Assembly (NCBI RefSeq): GCF_010499455.1
Contig: NZ_JAAGOH010000020.1
Location: forward strand, 1 to 64,000
Length of the DNA: 64,000 bases
Reading direction: 5' to 3'
Origin: Ideonella livida
Lineage (GTDB): Bacteria; Pseudomonadota; Gammaproteobacteria; Burkholderiales; Burkholderiaceae_C
The notes beneath the pieces were generated by a model that worked only from the letters and a program-made list of their open reading frames with translations, was not told the DNA's origin and searched no databases. This document shows positions 1 through 8,255 of this stretch, in pieces (position 1 is the first letter of the stretch; every line of letters starts with the position of its first letter). The position numbers were made by a program, and so were the translations under genes.

Positions 1-1188
1 GCCGCGGGCCACGGCCGCCGCGGCCACCGGCGCGGTGTCCACGCCCCGCGCGGCGGCGAAGGCGGCCTGCAGCAGCGGACGGGCGGCGTAGGGCTGCGCC
101 TCCAGGCCCAGGCGGCCGCGGGCGTCGGCCTCGCAGGCCAACAGGGCCTGCTCAAAGCGCTCGGGCCGGCGAAAGGCGTCGCAGCGTTCCATCAGCCGCA
201 GCAGGGCCGAGGCGCCGCCCTCGGGGCTGCGGTGGATGTGGGTGTGTTCCCGGGCCACCAGCAGGGCCAGCTCGGCGCAGTCGCCCGGCACCTTCAGCCG
301 GGCGTTGACGGTGCGCACCAGCGCCTCGCTGCGCGCCTCATGGCCCAGGTGCCGCGGCAGGATGTCCGCCGGCGTGTTGCCTTTGCCCAGGTCATGGCCC
401 AGGCAGGCGTAGCGCACCGCCAGCGGGGCCTGCAGGCGCGCGGCCTGCTGCAGCACCATCATGGTGTGGATGCCGGTGTCCACCTCCGGGTGGTAGTCGG
501 CGCGCTGGGGCACGCCCCACAGCCGGTTCAGCTCGGGCCACAGCCGGGCCAGGGCGCCGGCTTGCCGCAGCACCTCGAACATGCGCTCGGGCCTTGCCTC
601 CATCAGGCCCTTGGCCAATTCCTGCCACACGCGCTCGGCCACCAGGGCGTCCACCTCGCCGGCGTCCACCATCTGCCGCATCAGGGCCAGGGTCTCGGGC
701 GCCACGTCAAAGCCCTCGAAGCGGGCGGCAAAACGCGCCAGGCGCAGGATGCGCACCGGGTCTTCGGCAAAGGCCGGGCTGACGTGGCGCAGCACCCGCG
801 CGGCCAGGTCCGCCTGGCCGCCGTGCGGGTCGACCAGGGTGCCGTCTTCGGCCCGGGCCATGGCGTTGATGGTGAGGTCGCGGCGCACCAGGTCGTCTTC
901 CAGCGTGACGCTGGCGTCGGCGTGGAAGACGAAGCCGTGGTAGCCCGGCGCGGTCTTGCGCTCGGTGCGGGCCAGGGCGTATTCCTCGTGCGTGGCCGGG
1001 TGCAGGAAGACCGGGAAGTCCTTGCCCACCGGCTGGTAGCCGGCGGCGGCCATGGCCTCGGGCGTGGCACCGACCACCACCCAGTCCCGGTCCTGCACCG
1101 GGCGACCCAGCAGGGCATCGCGCACGGCACCGCCCACTTGGTAGCAGCGGGCGCCGGGGGGCAGGGAAACGCGGGTGGCGGTGAGCAT
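1..1188 (-). CDS. cca: Multifunctional CCA tRNA nucleotidyltransferase, C-terminus cut by window edge
   Basis: Adds or repairs the 3'-terminal CCA of tRNAs using CTP and ATP; the long bacterial form also carries an HD phosphohydrolase domain. Translation from the ATG at 1188 gives the family's N-terminal signature [13 protein letters not shown], then the catalytic Asp pair in DRDWVVVG, the [10 protein letters not shown] motif, [16 protein letters not shown], and an HD domain with HDLGKG around residue 275. The frame stays open to base 1, giving 396 codons against about 410 for the E. coli protein, so only a short C-terminal tail is missing. Lies upstream of nothing else visible on this strand. 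Confidence 0.95.
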   Translation of the reverse strand, partial: MLTATRVSLPPGARCYQVGGAVRDALLGRPVQDRDWVVVGATPEAMAAAGYQPVGKDFPVFLHPATHEEYALARTERKTAPGYHGFVFHADASVTLEDDLVRRDLTINAMARAEDGTLVDPHGGQADLAARVLRHVSPAFAEDPVRILRLARFAARFEGFDVAPETLALMRQMVDAGEVDALVAERVWQELAKGLMEARPERMFEVLRQAGALARLWPELNRLWGVPQRADYHPEVDTGIHTMMVLQQAARLQAPLAVRYACLGHDLGKGNTPADILPRHLGHEARSEALVRTVNARLKVPGDCAELALLVAREHTHIHRSPEGGASALLRLMERCDAFRRPERFEQALLACEADARGRLGLEAQPYAARPLLQAAFAAARGVDTAPVAAAAVARG

Positions 1189-1279
1189 GGCGCAGGCAGG
1201 TCAGGACGTGGCGGACAAGGGGCTCGACGCCCTTACCTGGGGTGTCGGCCGGCGGGGGGCTGGGCTGGAGGACGGCGAT

Positions 1280-2251
1280 TCAGTGATGAAGGGCCCGCCA
1301 GCGGTCCAGTCGTGCGCATCGCTGGCCGGGCCGCAGGTAGGTGGGGGTCACCGCGGCCAGGGGCGTGGGGTTCAGGCCCAGCGCCGCCAGGCCGGGCAGC
1401 TGCCCGCTGGCGATGTTGGGCACCTGCATCGAGGCCAGGTTGTCCCGGCTCATCAACGGTCCGCCGGGCGCAAACTCCAGCGCCGTGGCCTGCAGCCAGG
1501 CCAGGGGACCGGGCAGGGGCAGCACAGGGCGGGGGTGGCCGGCTTCGCGGCCGGCCAGGCCCACCAGCTCGGCCAGGGTGAAGACCTCGGGCCCGGCGCA
1601 CTCGTAGGTGTGGCCCCGGGTGGCGGGTTGGCGCAGGCAGGCGGCGATGGCCTGGGCCACGTCACCCACCCAGACCGGCTGGAAGCGGGCACCGGCGCCG
1701 CCCAGCGGCACCACCGGCGCCAGCGCCTGCAGCCGGGCAAAGAGGTTGAGGAAGCGGTCTTCGGCACCGAAGATCACCGAGGGCCGCAGCAGGGTCAAGT
1801 CCAGCCCCGGCGAGGCCGCGGCGGCGGCCTGCAGCACTGCCTCGCCCCGGGCCTTGCTGCGCAGGTAGCGTGACGGGGCCTCCAGGCCCACGCCCAGGGC
1901 GCTCACATGCACCACACGGCGCACGCCGGCGGCCTGGGCGGCGGCGGCCAGCCGCCGGGGCAGGCCGACGTGCGCGGCCTCGAAGGCCGCCTCGCTGCCA
2001 TGCAGGATGGCCACGAGGTTGACCACGGCATCGCAGCCCTGCAGCAGCCCGGTCAGTTGGCGGTCGTCGTGCACGTCGGCTTCGGCCAGGGTCACGCCGG
2101 GCAGGGCCTGCAGGGCAGTGCCGTGCGCGCGGCGCCGGGTGGCCACCCGCAGGCGCAGAGGCTCGCCGGCGGCCTGGGCCTGGCGGGCCAGGGTGTCGCA
2201 GAGGGCCCGGCCGACGAAGCCGGTGCCTCCGAGCAAAAGCAGCTGGGTCAT
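1280..2251 (-). CDS. NAD(P)-binding Rossmann-fold protein (NDUFA9-like / atypical SDR)
   Basis: 323 residues with an N-terminal dinucleotide-binding motif GGTGFVGRAL and a downstream VVNLVAILHG segment. This is the pattern of the atypical short-chain dehydrogenase group that includes complex I subunit NDUFA9 and NAD-dependent epimerase-like proteins. The classical YxxxK pair is replaced by YLRSKARGE around residue 125, which keeps a Tyr and a Lys. Substrate unknown. It sits 91 bp upstream of cca and 110 bp downstream of the lytic transglycosylase, all on one strand; co-transcription is possible but not shown. Confidence 0.85.
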   Translation of the reverse strand: MTQLLLLGGTGFVGRALCDTLARQAQAAGEPLRLRVATRRRAHGTALQALPGVTLAEADVHDDRQLTGLLQGCDAVVNLVAILHGSEAAFEAAHVGLPRRLAAAAQAAGVRRVVHVSALGVGLEAPSRYLRSKARGEAVLQAAAAASPGLDLTLLRPSVIFGAEDRFLNLFARLQALAPVVPLGGAGARFQPVWVGDVAQAIAACLRQPATRGHTYECAGPEVFTLAELVGLAGREAGHPRPVLPLPGPLAWLQATALEFAPGGPLMSRDNLASMQVPNIASGQLPGLAALGLNPTPLAAVTPTYLRPGQRCARLDRWRALHH

Positions 2252-2361
2252 GTCGTGTTCTCCCTTCTCGGGGCAGGGGGCTGGCGCGGTGCGCCCGATC
2301 GCATGATGGCCCGGAGCGGCTTGCCCGTGCTGGCGTCAGGGCGGCGCGATCAGGGGGGTGT

Positions 2362-4467
2362 TCAGGGCAGGTCGGGGTCGGTGGGCGGGGGGGCGCTGCG
2401 TGGGCCGACCGTGGCGCCGAGCCGGGCCTTGAGCGAGGCCGGGCGTCCGCTGAACAGGCCGGCGTAGACCGTGGCGTTGGCCGTGACCTTCTTCACGTAG
2501 TCGCGGGTTTCGTTGAAGGGGATGTTCTCCACCCAGATGGCGGTCTCCAGCTCCGGCCCGTTGCGCCAGCGCCGCGGCCGGCTGGGGCCGGCGTTGTAGG
2601 CGGCGGCGGCCAGGGCCTGCGCCCCGCCCTGGTCGTCCAGCACCAGCTTGAGGTAGGCGGTGCCGATGCGCAGGTTCACGTCGCGCTCGGTGATCTGTTC
2701 CGGCCGGAAGTCGGTCATGCCGATTTTCTTGGCGGTCCATTTGGCGGTGGCGGGCATGACCTGCATCAGGCCCGAGGCGCCCACATGGGAGCGGGCGTCC
2801 ATGATGAAGCGCGATTCCTGGCGGATGAGGCCGTACACGTAGGCCGGGTCCAGCCCGATCTCGCGGCTGCGGGCCAGCACGTCCTGGCGCAGCGGCGTGG
2901 GGTAGCGCTGGCCCAGGTCGATTTCGGTGCGGCTGCGTTCGCTGCTGTTGATGCAGCGGTCCCAGACCTCACGCTCGCAGGCCCACTGGGCGGCCGCCAG
3001 CAGTTCGCGGTCGTTCAGGCCCAGCAGGGAGAAGTTCCATTCCCGCACGCCTTCGGGCCGCAGGCCGGCGGCGATCATGGCCAGGGCCCGCTGCAGGCCC
3101 GGGTGGGCGCGGGCGGCCTCGCGCTCGGTCGGCTGGACGGCGGCCGGGGTTGGCGGCGGGGTCAGGGGCTGGCCCAGGTCCTCCAGGGCCAGCTGACCGT
3201 AGAAGGTCAGCGGCTGGGCCACGGCGGCCAGGGCGCGCTGGGCCTCCTCGCGCTGGGCGCGGCCGGCTTCGCCCGGGCGGGCCAGGGCGGCCACCGCGCG
3301 CGCGCGCCAGTATTGCCAGGTGGGGTCGGCACGCTCGGCGGGGCCCATGGCGTCCACCGCGCGCAGCACGCCCTGCCAGCGCGCCTCTCCAGTGCCCAGG
3401 CGCAGCGACACGCGGGCCAGCCAGCCCAGGGTCTCGTCGCTCCAGTCGGGGCGGGCCGGGTCGGGGGTGTGGCGGGCAGCGGCCCAGGCGTGGTCGGCCC
3501 AGGTCAGGGCGTCGGCGTTCAGGGCCAGGCCGGCTTGCTTGGCGATCTGCGACCAGACCCAGGCGGTGCGTTCGGGGCCGATCACATGGTCCCAGCGCTT
3601 GAGGAGCCGCTGCGCCGCCTCGTCGGTGTCGGTGGCGGCCAGGCGGGCCAGGGCCAGCGCCGTCAGCTCGGCCTGGCCCTGGCCGAAGGCGTTGGCCTTG
3701 CGGTTGAGGTGGCGGGCCGGGTTTTCCAGCACCTCGGCCAGGGTTTTGGCCAGGGTGGGGCTCAGGATCTCCGCGGTGTTGCGGGCCAGTCGCTGGCGGT
3801 TGTGCTCCACCGCATGGCGCACCTTGCGCCAGAGGTCGGCGTCGCGCAGGACCTTGGCCTCGTGCAGGGTCTGGGCCAGGCGCTGGCAGCCGTCGTCCGG
3901 CTCGCGCTGGGGCATCCAGGCCTTGAGGGCGGCTTCGCGCAGGCCGGCGGCGGTCTGTCCGGTGGTGGGCTGGGCCAGCAGGGCGTAGCAGGCGACCTCG
4001 CGGTCGTCGTTCATGCGAAAGCGCGGGTGGACCTGGGCGAAGGTGGCCCAGTCGCGCCGCCGCCCCAGCTCCAGCAGCCAGTCGTTGCGCAGCCGGTCCT
4101 CCTGGTAACTGCCTGGCCAGCGGGCGAAGAAGGCCTCGACCTCGTCGGCGCGGGCTTCGCCCAGGCGCAGGTTGAGGTCCCAGTAATCCACCCAGGGGGC
4201 CAGGGGATGGCGTTGGGCCAGGGCCTGCTGGCGCAGGGCGGCCAGGCGGGACTTGTCACGCCGGCCCCAGGCTTCGCGCGCCTGCGGCACCAGTTCGTCG
4301 CGGTCGGCGGCCGGCGGCGCCGGCTGGGCGGTGGCCGGCGGCGCGGTCAGGGCCAGCAGCGGGGCGGCCAGCAGCAGGGCAAGCAGCGCGCCGGGCCGCA
4401 GGGCGGACCCGGTGCGGACGGCGCAGATGAGGGCAGGAAGACGCAGGATGCGAGCGGCTGGGAACAT
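2362..4467 (-). CDS. slt: Soluble lytic murein transglycosylase (Slt70 type)
   Basis: Periplasmic enzyme that cleaves the MurNAc-GlcNAc bond of peptidoglycan to form 1,6-anhydro-muropeptides. The open frame runs further 5', but the ATG at 4467 begins a proper signal peptide (hydrophobic core LLALLLAAPLLALTAPPATA), giving 701 residues, a little longer than E. coli Slt70 (645). The helical ring domain fills the middle. The C-terminal SLT domain shows the catalytic Glu in GLIRQESRF (about residue 552), then ASGLMQVMPATA and AAAYNAGPSRPRRW. Product links to anmK at 33740, which recycles anhydro-MurNAc. Confidence 0.93.
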   Translation of the reverse strand: MFPAARILRLPALICAVRTGSALRPGALLALLLAAPLLALTAPPATAQPAPPAADRDELVPQAREAWGRRDKSRLAALRQQALAQRHPLAPWVDYWDLNLRLGEARADEVEAFFARWPGSYQEDRLRNDWLLELGRRRDWATFAQVHPRFRMNDDREVACYALLAQPTTGQTAAGLREAALKAWMPQREPDDGCQRLAQTLHEAKVLRDADLWRKVRHAVEHNRQRLARNTAEILSPTLAKTLAEVLENPARHLNRKANAFGQGQAELTALALARLAATDTDEAAQRLLKRWDHVIGPERTAWVWSQIAKQAGLALNADALTWADHAWAAARHTPDPARPDWSDETLGWLARVSLRLGTGEARWQGVLRAVDAMGPAERADPTWQYWRARAVAALARPGEAGRAQREEAQRALAAVAQPLTFYGQLALEDLGQPLTPPPTPAAVQPTEREAARAHPGLQRALAMIAAGLRPEGVREWNFSLLGLNDRELLAAAQWACEREVWDRCINSSERSRTEIDLGQRYPTPLRQDVLARSREIGLDPAYVYGLIRQESRFIMDARSHVGASGLMQVMPATAKWTAKKIGMTDFRPEQITERDVNLRIGTAYLKLVLDDQGGAQALAAAAYNAGPSRPRRWRNGPELETAIWVENIPFNETRDYVKKVTANATVYAGLFSGRPASLKARLGATVGPRSAPPPTDPDLP

Positions 4468-4546
4468 GCGGTTCACTGTACCCCAGGGGTCCCCCGCCCT
4501 GTGGCGGGCAGGGGCGGGACGCCGTCCCGGCGCCGGAGGGGGGGGC

Positions 4547-5233
4547 TCAGCCCCGGCCTTGGCGGTAGGGTTCCTCAAAGTCCAGGAAGTCCTGCTCGGC
4601 CAGGGCGCCGCGCACCCAGCCTTGCACGCCGGCGCTGTCCCAGACCGCGGCCAGGTAGGGCTGCACCTCGGCCGGCATGGGCAGGCCGTAGGTGCGCAGC
4701 CGGGCCACGACCGGGGCGAACATGGCGTCGGCGATGGTGAAGTGGCCAAAGAGGAAGGGGCCGCCGTGGCGCTGCAGCAACTCGCCCCAGAGGCGGGCCA
4801 GGCGCTGCAGGTCGGCGTTGACACCGGGATGCTCGGCCAGCACCCGCTCGCCCACCTCCGGCAGGAAGGCCTCGATGTTCATGGGGCAGTGGCTGCGCAG
4901 GGCACCAAAGCCGCTGTGCATCTCGGCGCTGACCGCCCGGGCGTGGGCACGGGCAGCCGGGTCCGCGGGCCACAGTCCGGCCTGGGGGAAGCGCTCGGCC
5001 AAGGTCTCGGCAATGGCCAGGCTGTCCCAGACCACCGTGCCGTCGTCCAGCACCAGCGCGGGCACCTTGCCGGTGGGGCTGACCGCGCCGATGCGGGTCT
5101 TGAACTGCGAGCCAGGCTCGAAGCTGTCAAAGCGCACCAGGACCTCCTCAAAAGGCAGGCCGGCCTGGGTGAGCAGCACCCAGGGGCGCATGGACCAGGA
5201 GGAATAGTTCTTGTTGCCGATGTAGAGCTTCAT
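4547..5233 (-). CDS. Glutathione S-transferase family protein
   Basis: 228 residues from the ATG at 5233 (MKLYIGNKNYSSWSMRPW), where similarity to the family begins; the frame is open further upstream but that part looks non-coding. An N-terminal thioredoxin-like domain carries the SSWSMRPW turn, with Ser residues where other GSTs have the catalytic residue, and the glutathione-binding segment TGKVPALVLDDGTVVWDSLAI. An all-helical C-terminal domain follows. Substrate cannot be predicted. The LysR gene upstream on the same strand, and a palindrome at 5345 in front of this gene, suggest regulation by that LysR protein. Confidence 0.9.
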   Translation of the reverse strand: MKLYIGNKNYSSWSMRPWVLLTQAGLPFEEVLVRFDSFEPGSQFKTRIGAVSPTGKVPALVLDDGTVVWDSLAIAETLAERFPQAGLWPADPAARAHARAVSAEMHSGFGALRSHCPMNIEAFLPEVGERVLAEHPGVNADLQRLARLWGELLQRHGGPFLFGHFTIADAMFAPVVARLRTYGLPMPAEVQPYLAAVWDSAGVQGWVRGALAEQDFLDFEEPYRQGRG

Positions 5234-5344
5234 GCCGGAGTTCTCCCAGAAGGCGGCGGGACGGGCTGACCCGGCCGCCGGAAACAAGCCTGGATGCTAG
5301 GGCGGCCACGGGGCCGCGTCGCTTGAGTTTCCTGCATGGCAGGC

Positions 5345-5359
5345 ATGCACGGCGTGCAT
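5345..5359. promoter_or_regulatory. Palindrome of LysR-box shape upstream of the GST gene
   Basis: ATGCAC-GGC-GTGCAT is a perfect 6+3+6 dyad with the T-N11-A geometry of LysR-type binding sites. It lies about 112 bp upstream of the GST start and just beyond the lysR stop codon. The same frame ATGC-N7-GCAT occurs at 6441-6455, upstream of lysR itself. Binding is inferred only from symmetry and position; it could equally be a weak terminator of lysR, though no T-tract follows. Confidence 0.4.
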
Positions 5360-5380
5360 GCGTGTGCAGGTGCCGGCCCC

Positions 5381-6385
5381 TCAGTCGCAGTGGGCCAGCT
5401 CGTCGGTGTCCGGGCCCTCGCCCAGGGCGCAGCGGGTCTCGGCGGCCTGGGCCAGCACCCAGTCGCAGAAGGCGCCCACCTCGGCGCGTGGTGCGGCCTG
5501 GCCGGTGGCGCCGCCGTGCTGCAGGGGCACCAGCCAGTAGGCGGTGGGGGCATGCAGGCGGCCGGCCGGCCCGAAGGGTTCCACCAGTTCGCCACGGCGC
5601 AGGGCGTCATGCACCAGGGGCAGTCGGGCCAGCGCCACGCCCTGACCGGCCTGTGCCGCCTGGATCTGCTGGTGGGTGTAGTTCATGCTCAGCCAGCGCC
5701 GGGGCACCAGGTCGAGCAGGTTGTGCGACTGCAGCCAGTGGGGCCAACCCAGGTCCACGCTGTGGGCCATGCGGTCGTCCATCTCGATGAGGGTGTGGTG
5801 GGCCAGGTCGGCGGGGCTGCGCAACGGCGGGGCGTCGCCGGCGGCGATGGCCCCGGCCAGTCGGGCACCGATCAGCGGTGAGAGCACCTCGCCGAAGAGG
5901 CGGATGGCCCCGGGCTGGGCGCGCGCCGCGGTGCAGTGGCGCAGGGCCAGGTCGATCTCGGGGTCCCGGTCGTCCAGCAATTCGTCGGTGGCCGACAGGC
6001 GCAAGTCCACCCGCGGGTGCTGCGCCTCGAAGGCGGTCAGGCGCGGCATGAGCCAAAGCGAGCTGAACGAGGCGAAGGTGGTCAGGTGCACCTGCTGCCG
6101 GCCCTGGCTCATGCGGATGTGGCGCACGCTGCTGTCCAGCCGCGCCAGCAGAGGCTGCACGGTGTGCAGCAGGGTGTGGCCGGCGCTGGTCAGGTCAATG
6201 CGGCGGGTGCCGCGCACGAACAGCGGGGTGCCCAGGTCTTCTTCCAGGCTGCGGATCTGGCGGCTGACGGCCGGCTGGGTCAGGTGCAGCTCCTCGGCGG
6301 CCAGGCTGAAGCTGAGGTGCCGGGCCACGGCGGCGAAGCTGCGCAGGAAGTCCAGGGACAGGGGGCGGTGCAGGGGGCGGCTCAT
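5381..6385 (-). CDS. LysR-family transcriptional regulator (GcvA-like)
   Basis: 334 residues. The N-terminal winged helix-turn-helix (about residues 10-70) shows the family pattern FAAVARHLSFSLAAEELHLTQ followed by PAVSRQIRSLEEDLG; the rest is a periplasmic-binding-like effector domain. The GcvA-like assignment rests on the overall layout, for example LFVRGTRRIDLTSAG. A DUF2917 gene is divergent, a neighbour often seen with such regulators in Burkholderiales. A dyad at 6441-6455 with T-N11-A geometry lies between the two genes and is a plausible autoregulatory site. Confidence 0.92.
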   Translation of the reverse strand: MSRPLHRPLSLDFLRSFAAVARHLSFSLAAEELHLTQPAVSRQIRSLEEDLGTPLFVRGTRRIDLTSAGHTLLHTVQPLLARLDSSVRHIRMSQGRQQVHLTTFASFSSLWLMPRLTAFEAQHPRVDLRLSATDELLDDRDPEIDLALRHCTAARAQPGAIRLFGEVLSPLIGARLAGAIAAGDAPPLRSPADLAHHTLIEMDDRMAHSVDLGWPHWLQSHNLLDLVPRRWLSMNYTHQQIQAAQAGQGVALARLPLVHDALRRGELVEPFGPAGRLHAPTAYWLVPLQHGGATGQAAPRAEVGAFCDWVLAQAAETRCALGEGPDTDELAHCD

Positions 6386-6440
6386 CGGCAGCTCATGGGC
6401 GGTTGCGGCGGCGGGCGTTTGGGGCGTTGGCGGGGCATGG

Positions 6441-6455
6441 ATGCCGCCACGGCAT
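6441..6455. promoter_or_regulatory. Candidate LysR box in the lysR/DUF2917 divergent region
   Basis: ATGCCG-CCA-CGGCAT is a perfect 6+3+6 inverted repeat with T-N11-A spacing, 56 bp upstream of the lysR start codon and 97 bp upstream of the DUF2917 start. Its outer halves match the dyad at 5345-5359. Position and shape fit an autoregulatory LysR site serving both divergent genes. Confidence 0.45.
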
Positions 6456-6551
6456 GCATGGCAGGCGGCAACGTCATTGGACCATGCGCCCCCACCCCGG
6501 CAGGATAAGCACCATCGGGTCCCGCCTTGGGGCCCTCACCGGGAGCCTCAC

Positions 6552-6935
6552 ATGTCACGTCTGCATTCCCTCTCTTTCTGGGCTGGCCAGGAGCTGGCCA
6601 GTGTCCGCTGCGCCGTGGTGACCCAGCCGGGCGAGCTGTGCGTGATGCCCGGCGGCCGCCTCTGGGTCACGGTGCAGGGGCAGCCGCAGGACCATGTCCT
6701 GGCGCCGGGGCAGCGCATGGCGGTGCGTCCGGGGCAGGTGGTGTGGGTGGGGGGCTGGACGCCCGGGGTGGCCGCCCGCCTGGCCTGGCAGCCGCGGCAG
6801 GCGCCGGCGCTTCAGCGGGCGTCGGGCGTGCTGGGCGGGTCTGCGCGCCTCCTGCGCCGCGCCGCGGGTGGGCTGCTGGCCCTGGCGCGCAAGGCCGAGT
6901 CCAGCGCCAGCCGGGCCCAGGGCCGCATGGCCTGA
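6552..6935 (+). CDS. DUF2917 family protein
   Basis: 127 residues from the ATG at 6552. The central part, with GELCVMPGGRLWVTVQG, DHVLAPGQRMAVRPGQ and VVWVGGW, is the cupin-like beta pattern of DUF2917, a small family of unknown function found mainly in Betaproteobacteria and commonly divergent from a LysR gene, as here. The tail after residue 85 is Ala/Arg-rich. Its last 124 bases overlap the 3' end of the convergent TfoX-like gene, so the tail of one of the two proteins may be over-extended. Confidence 0.75.
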   Translation: MSRLHSLSFWAGQELASVRCAVVTQPGELCVMPGGRLWVTVQGQPQDHVLAPGQRMAVRPGQVVWVGGWTPGVAARLAWQPRQAPALQRASGVLGGSARLLRRAAGGLLALARKAESSASRAQGRMA

Positions 6936-7225
6936 GGATCGTCCAGCGCTTCGGCCGGGGCTTGGTAGAAGCCCAGCTGGCCGGTGCCGCGGGCGCTGGC
7001 GTAGGTGAAGCGGGGGCAGCCTGCATCTTCATAGCGGCCCTGGCTCAGGGCATCGGCCTTGAGGTAGAGCTGGTCCCGCATGAGGATGGCCACGAACAGA
7101 CCGTCAACGTACAGGCCGTGGCCGCCAAACATCCGCCGGCTGCGCACCGTACCGGCCACGCTGAGCAGTTCTTGGCACCAGGCCAGAAATTCGGAGGGTG
7201 GGGGGCTGGCGGTAGATCGTGGCAT
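6812..7225 (-). CDS. TfoX/Sxy N-terminal domain protein
   Basis: 137 residues from the ATG at 7225. The TfoX N-terminal fold is recognisable by SRRMFGGHGLYVDGLFVAIL, LYLKAD and FTYASARG. In gammaproteobacteria TfoX/Sxy co-activates competence genes with CRP, but single-domain versions like this one have no assigned role. The last ~30 residues are Arg/Pro-rich and lie over the 3' end of DUF2917 on the other strand, so the conserved part probably ends near DDPQAMRPWARLALDSAL. Confidence 0.8.
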   Translation of the reverse strand: MPRSTASPPPSEFLAWCQELLSVAGTVRSRRMFGGHGLYVDGLFVAILMRDQLYLKADALSQGRYEDAGCPRFTYASARGTGQLGFYQAPAEALDDPQAMRPWARLALDSALRARASSPPAARRRRRADPPSTPDAR

Positions 7226-7386
7226 GCGTCGAGACTGAGCCGGCGGGCGCCCGTCGTCAAGGGCGGAGCGCCCGCCTGTGGCGAGGCCGCGCCGTTGGCG
7301 ATCCCGACTGTTTGGCCGGGACGGGCGGGGCACGCACAATGTCCCGATTCCTGCCACGCCCCGTCAGCCCGGGGCCCCGGACCGCC

Positions 7387-7983
7387 ATGACCCTGCCGTT
7401 CAAGCTGAACCTGGAACCGCCGCGAGACAAGGCCACGCTGCGCAAGCAACTGCAGGCCGAGCGGATGGGCCTGCTGGATCGCCACCAGCGCGCCGCGCAC
7501 CTGCAGGAGGTGCTGATGGTGTGGCTGATCAGCCGCCCGGAGACGACCATTGGTGCTTACTGGCCCATCAAGGGCGAGTTTGACGCTCTGCCCGCGCTCT
7601 ACCGCTGGAGCGAGGCGGGCCAGGGACGGCGCATCGGCCTGCCGGTGATCAACCGGGAGACCAAGCAGCTGACCTTCCACGTCTGGTATCCCGGCTGCCC
7701 GATGGAGGAGGATGCCTACGGCATTCCCAAGCCGAAGGACACCGAGGCCTTCCATCCTGAGCTGCTGCTGGTGCCCTGCGTGGGCTTCGGGCCCGGCGGC
7801 ACACGCTTGGGCTATGGGGGCGGCTTCTACGACCGCACCCTGGCCGCCTTGTCGCCGGCACCCCGCACCGCTGGCGTGGGCTACGCCCATGGCTATGTGC
7901 CCTGGCTGACCGCTGAGCCCCACGACATGCCGCTCGATGCGGTGTTGACCGAGGAAGGCGTGTTCTGGCAGCGCGAGTCCTGA
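7387..7983 (+). CDS. 5-formyltetrahydrofolate cyclo-ligase
   Basis: Converts 5-formyl-THF to 5,10-methenyl-THF with ATP, returning a storage folate to the one-carbon pool. 198 residues from the ATG at 7387; an in-frame ATG at 7339 would add 16 residues and has a G-rich stretch before it, so the start is uncertain. Family signatures are DKATLRKQL near the N-terminus, TIGAYWPIKGEFD, and the C-terminal GGTRLGYGGGFYDRTL phosphate-binding loop. Functionally it belongs with metF, encoded convergently downstream. Confidence 0.9.
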   Translation: MTLPFKLNLEPPRDKATLRKQLQAERMGLLDRHQRAAHLQEVLMVWLISRPETTIGAYWPIKGEFDALPALYRWSEAGQGRRIGLPVINRETKQLTFHVWYPGCPMEEDAYGIPKPKDTEAFHPELLLVPCVGFGPGGTRLGYGGGFYDRTLAALSPAPRTAGVGYAHGYVPWLTAEPHDMPLDAVLTEEGVFWQRES

Positions 7984-8030
7984 GCCGCTGTGCGCGGCGC
8001 CGCTGCGGGGGGCGGCCTGCCGTGCCCTGA

Positions 8031-8064
8031 AAAGAAAGAAGGGTGGCCGTTGCGGGCCACCCTT
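8031..8064 (-). terminator. Rho-independent terminator of the ahcY-tlyA-metF operon
   Basis: Perfect 10-bp stem (AAGGGTGGCC at 8039-8048 with GGCCACCCTT at 8055-8064) and a 6-nt loop. On the minus strand it is followed by TTCTTTCTTTTC. It lies about 190 bp past the metF stop; the stem could also serve the convergent cyclo-ligase gene, but the T-rich side faces the minus-strand transcript. Confidence 0.8.
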
Positions 8065-8069
8065 GAGAA

Positions 8070-8110
8070 GACACATCCCCGGATGTGTCCACCGACCCCA
8101 GTCCGGGTGG
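8070..8110 (-). other. Tandem hairpins in the metF 3' untranslated region
   Basis: A perfect 9-bp inverted repeat with a 2-nt centre (GACACATCC/GGATGTGTC, 8070-8089) abuts a second imperfect hairpin (8089-8110), and the terminator stem follows at once on the minus strand. The three form a compact structured 3' end. Could protect the mRNA or be a 3'UTR-derived small RNA; no function is shown. Confidence 0.4.
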
Positions 8111-8255
8111 TGCAGGTGAATGTGGGCCACCGGTGGGCGACCGCTGAACTTGGACCGCCGGCGCCTGGAGACGCCGTCTGTCCATGCCTGCATTGCACAC
8201 GGTCCGCCGCGGGCCGGCCTTGCGCCTGGTCAAGGTCGGGCGCCGGGCGGCGGGC

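Noticed and set aside
2785-4740. Long plus-strand open frame opposite the lytic transglycosylase gene
   Set aside because: Gly/Gln/Ala-rich composition with no family motif; mirrors a real gene, as expected in high-GC DNA.
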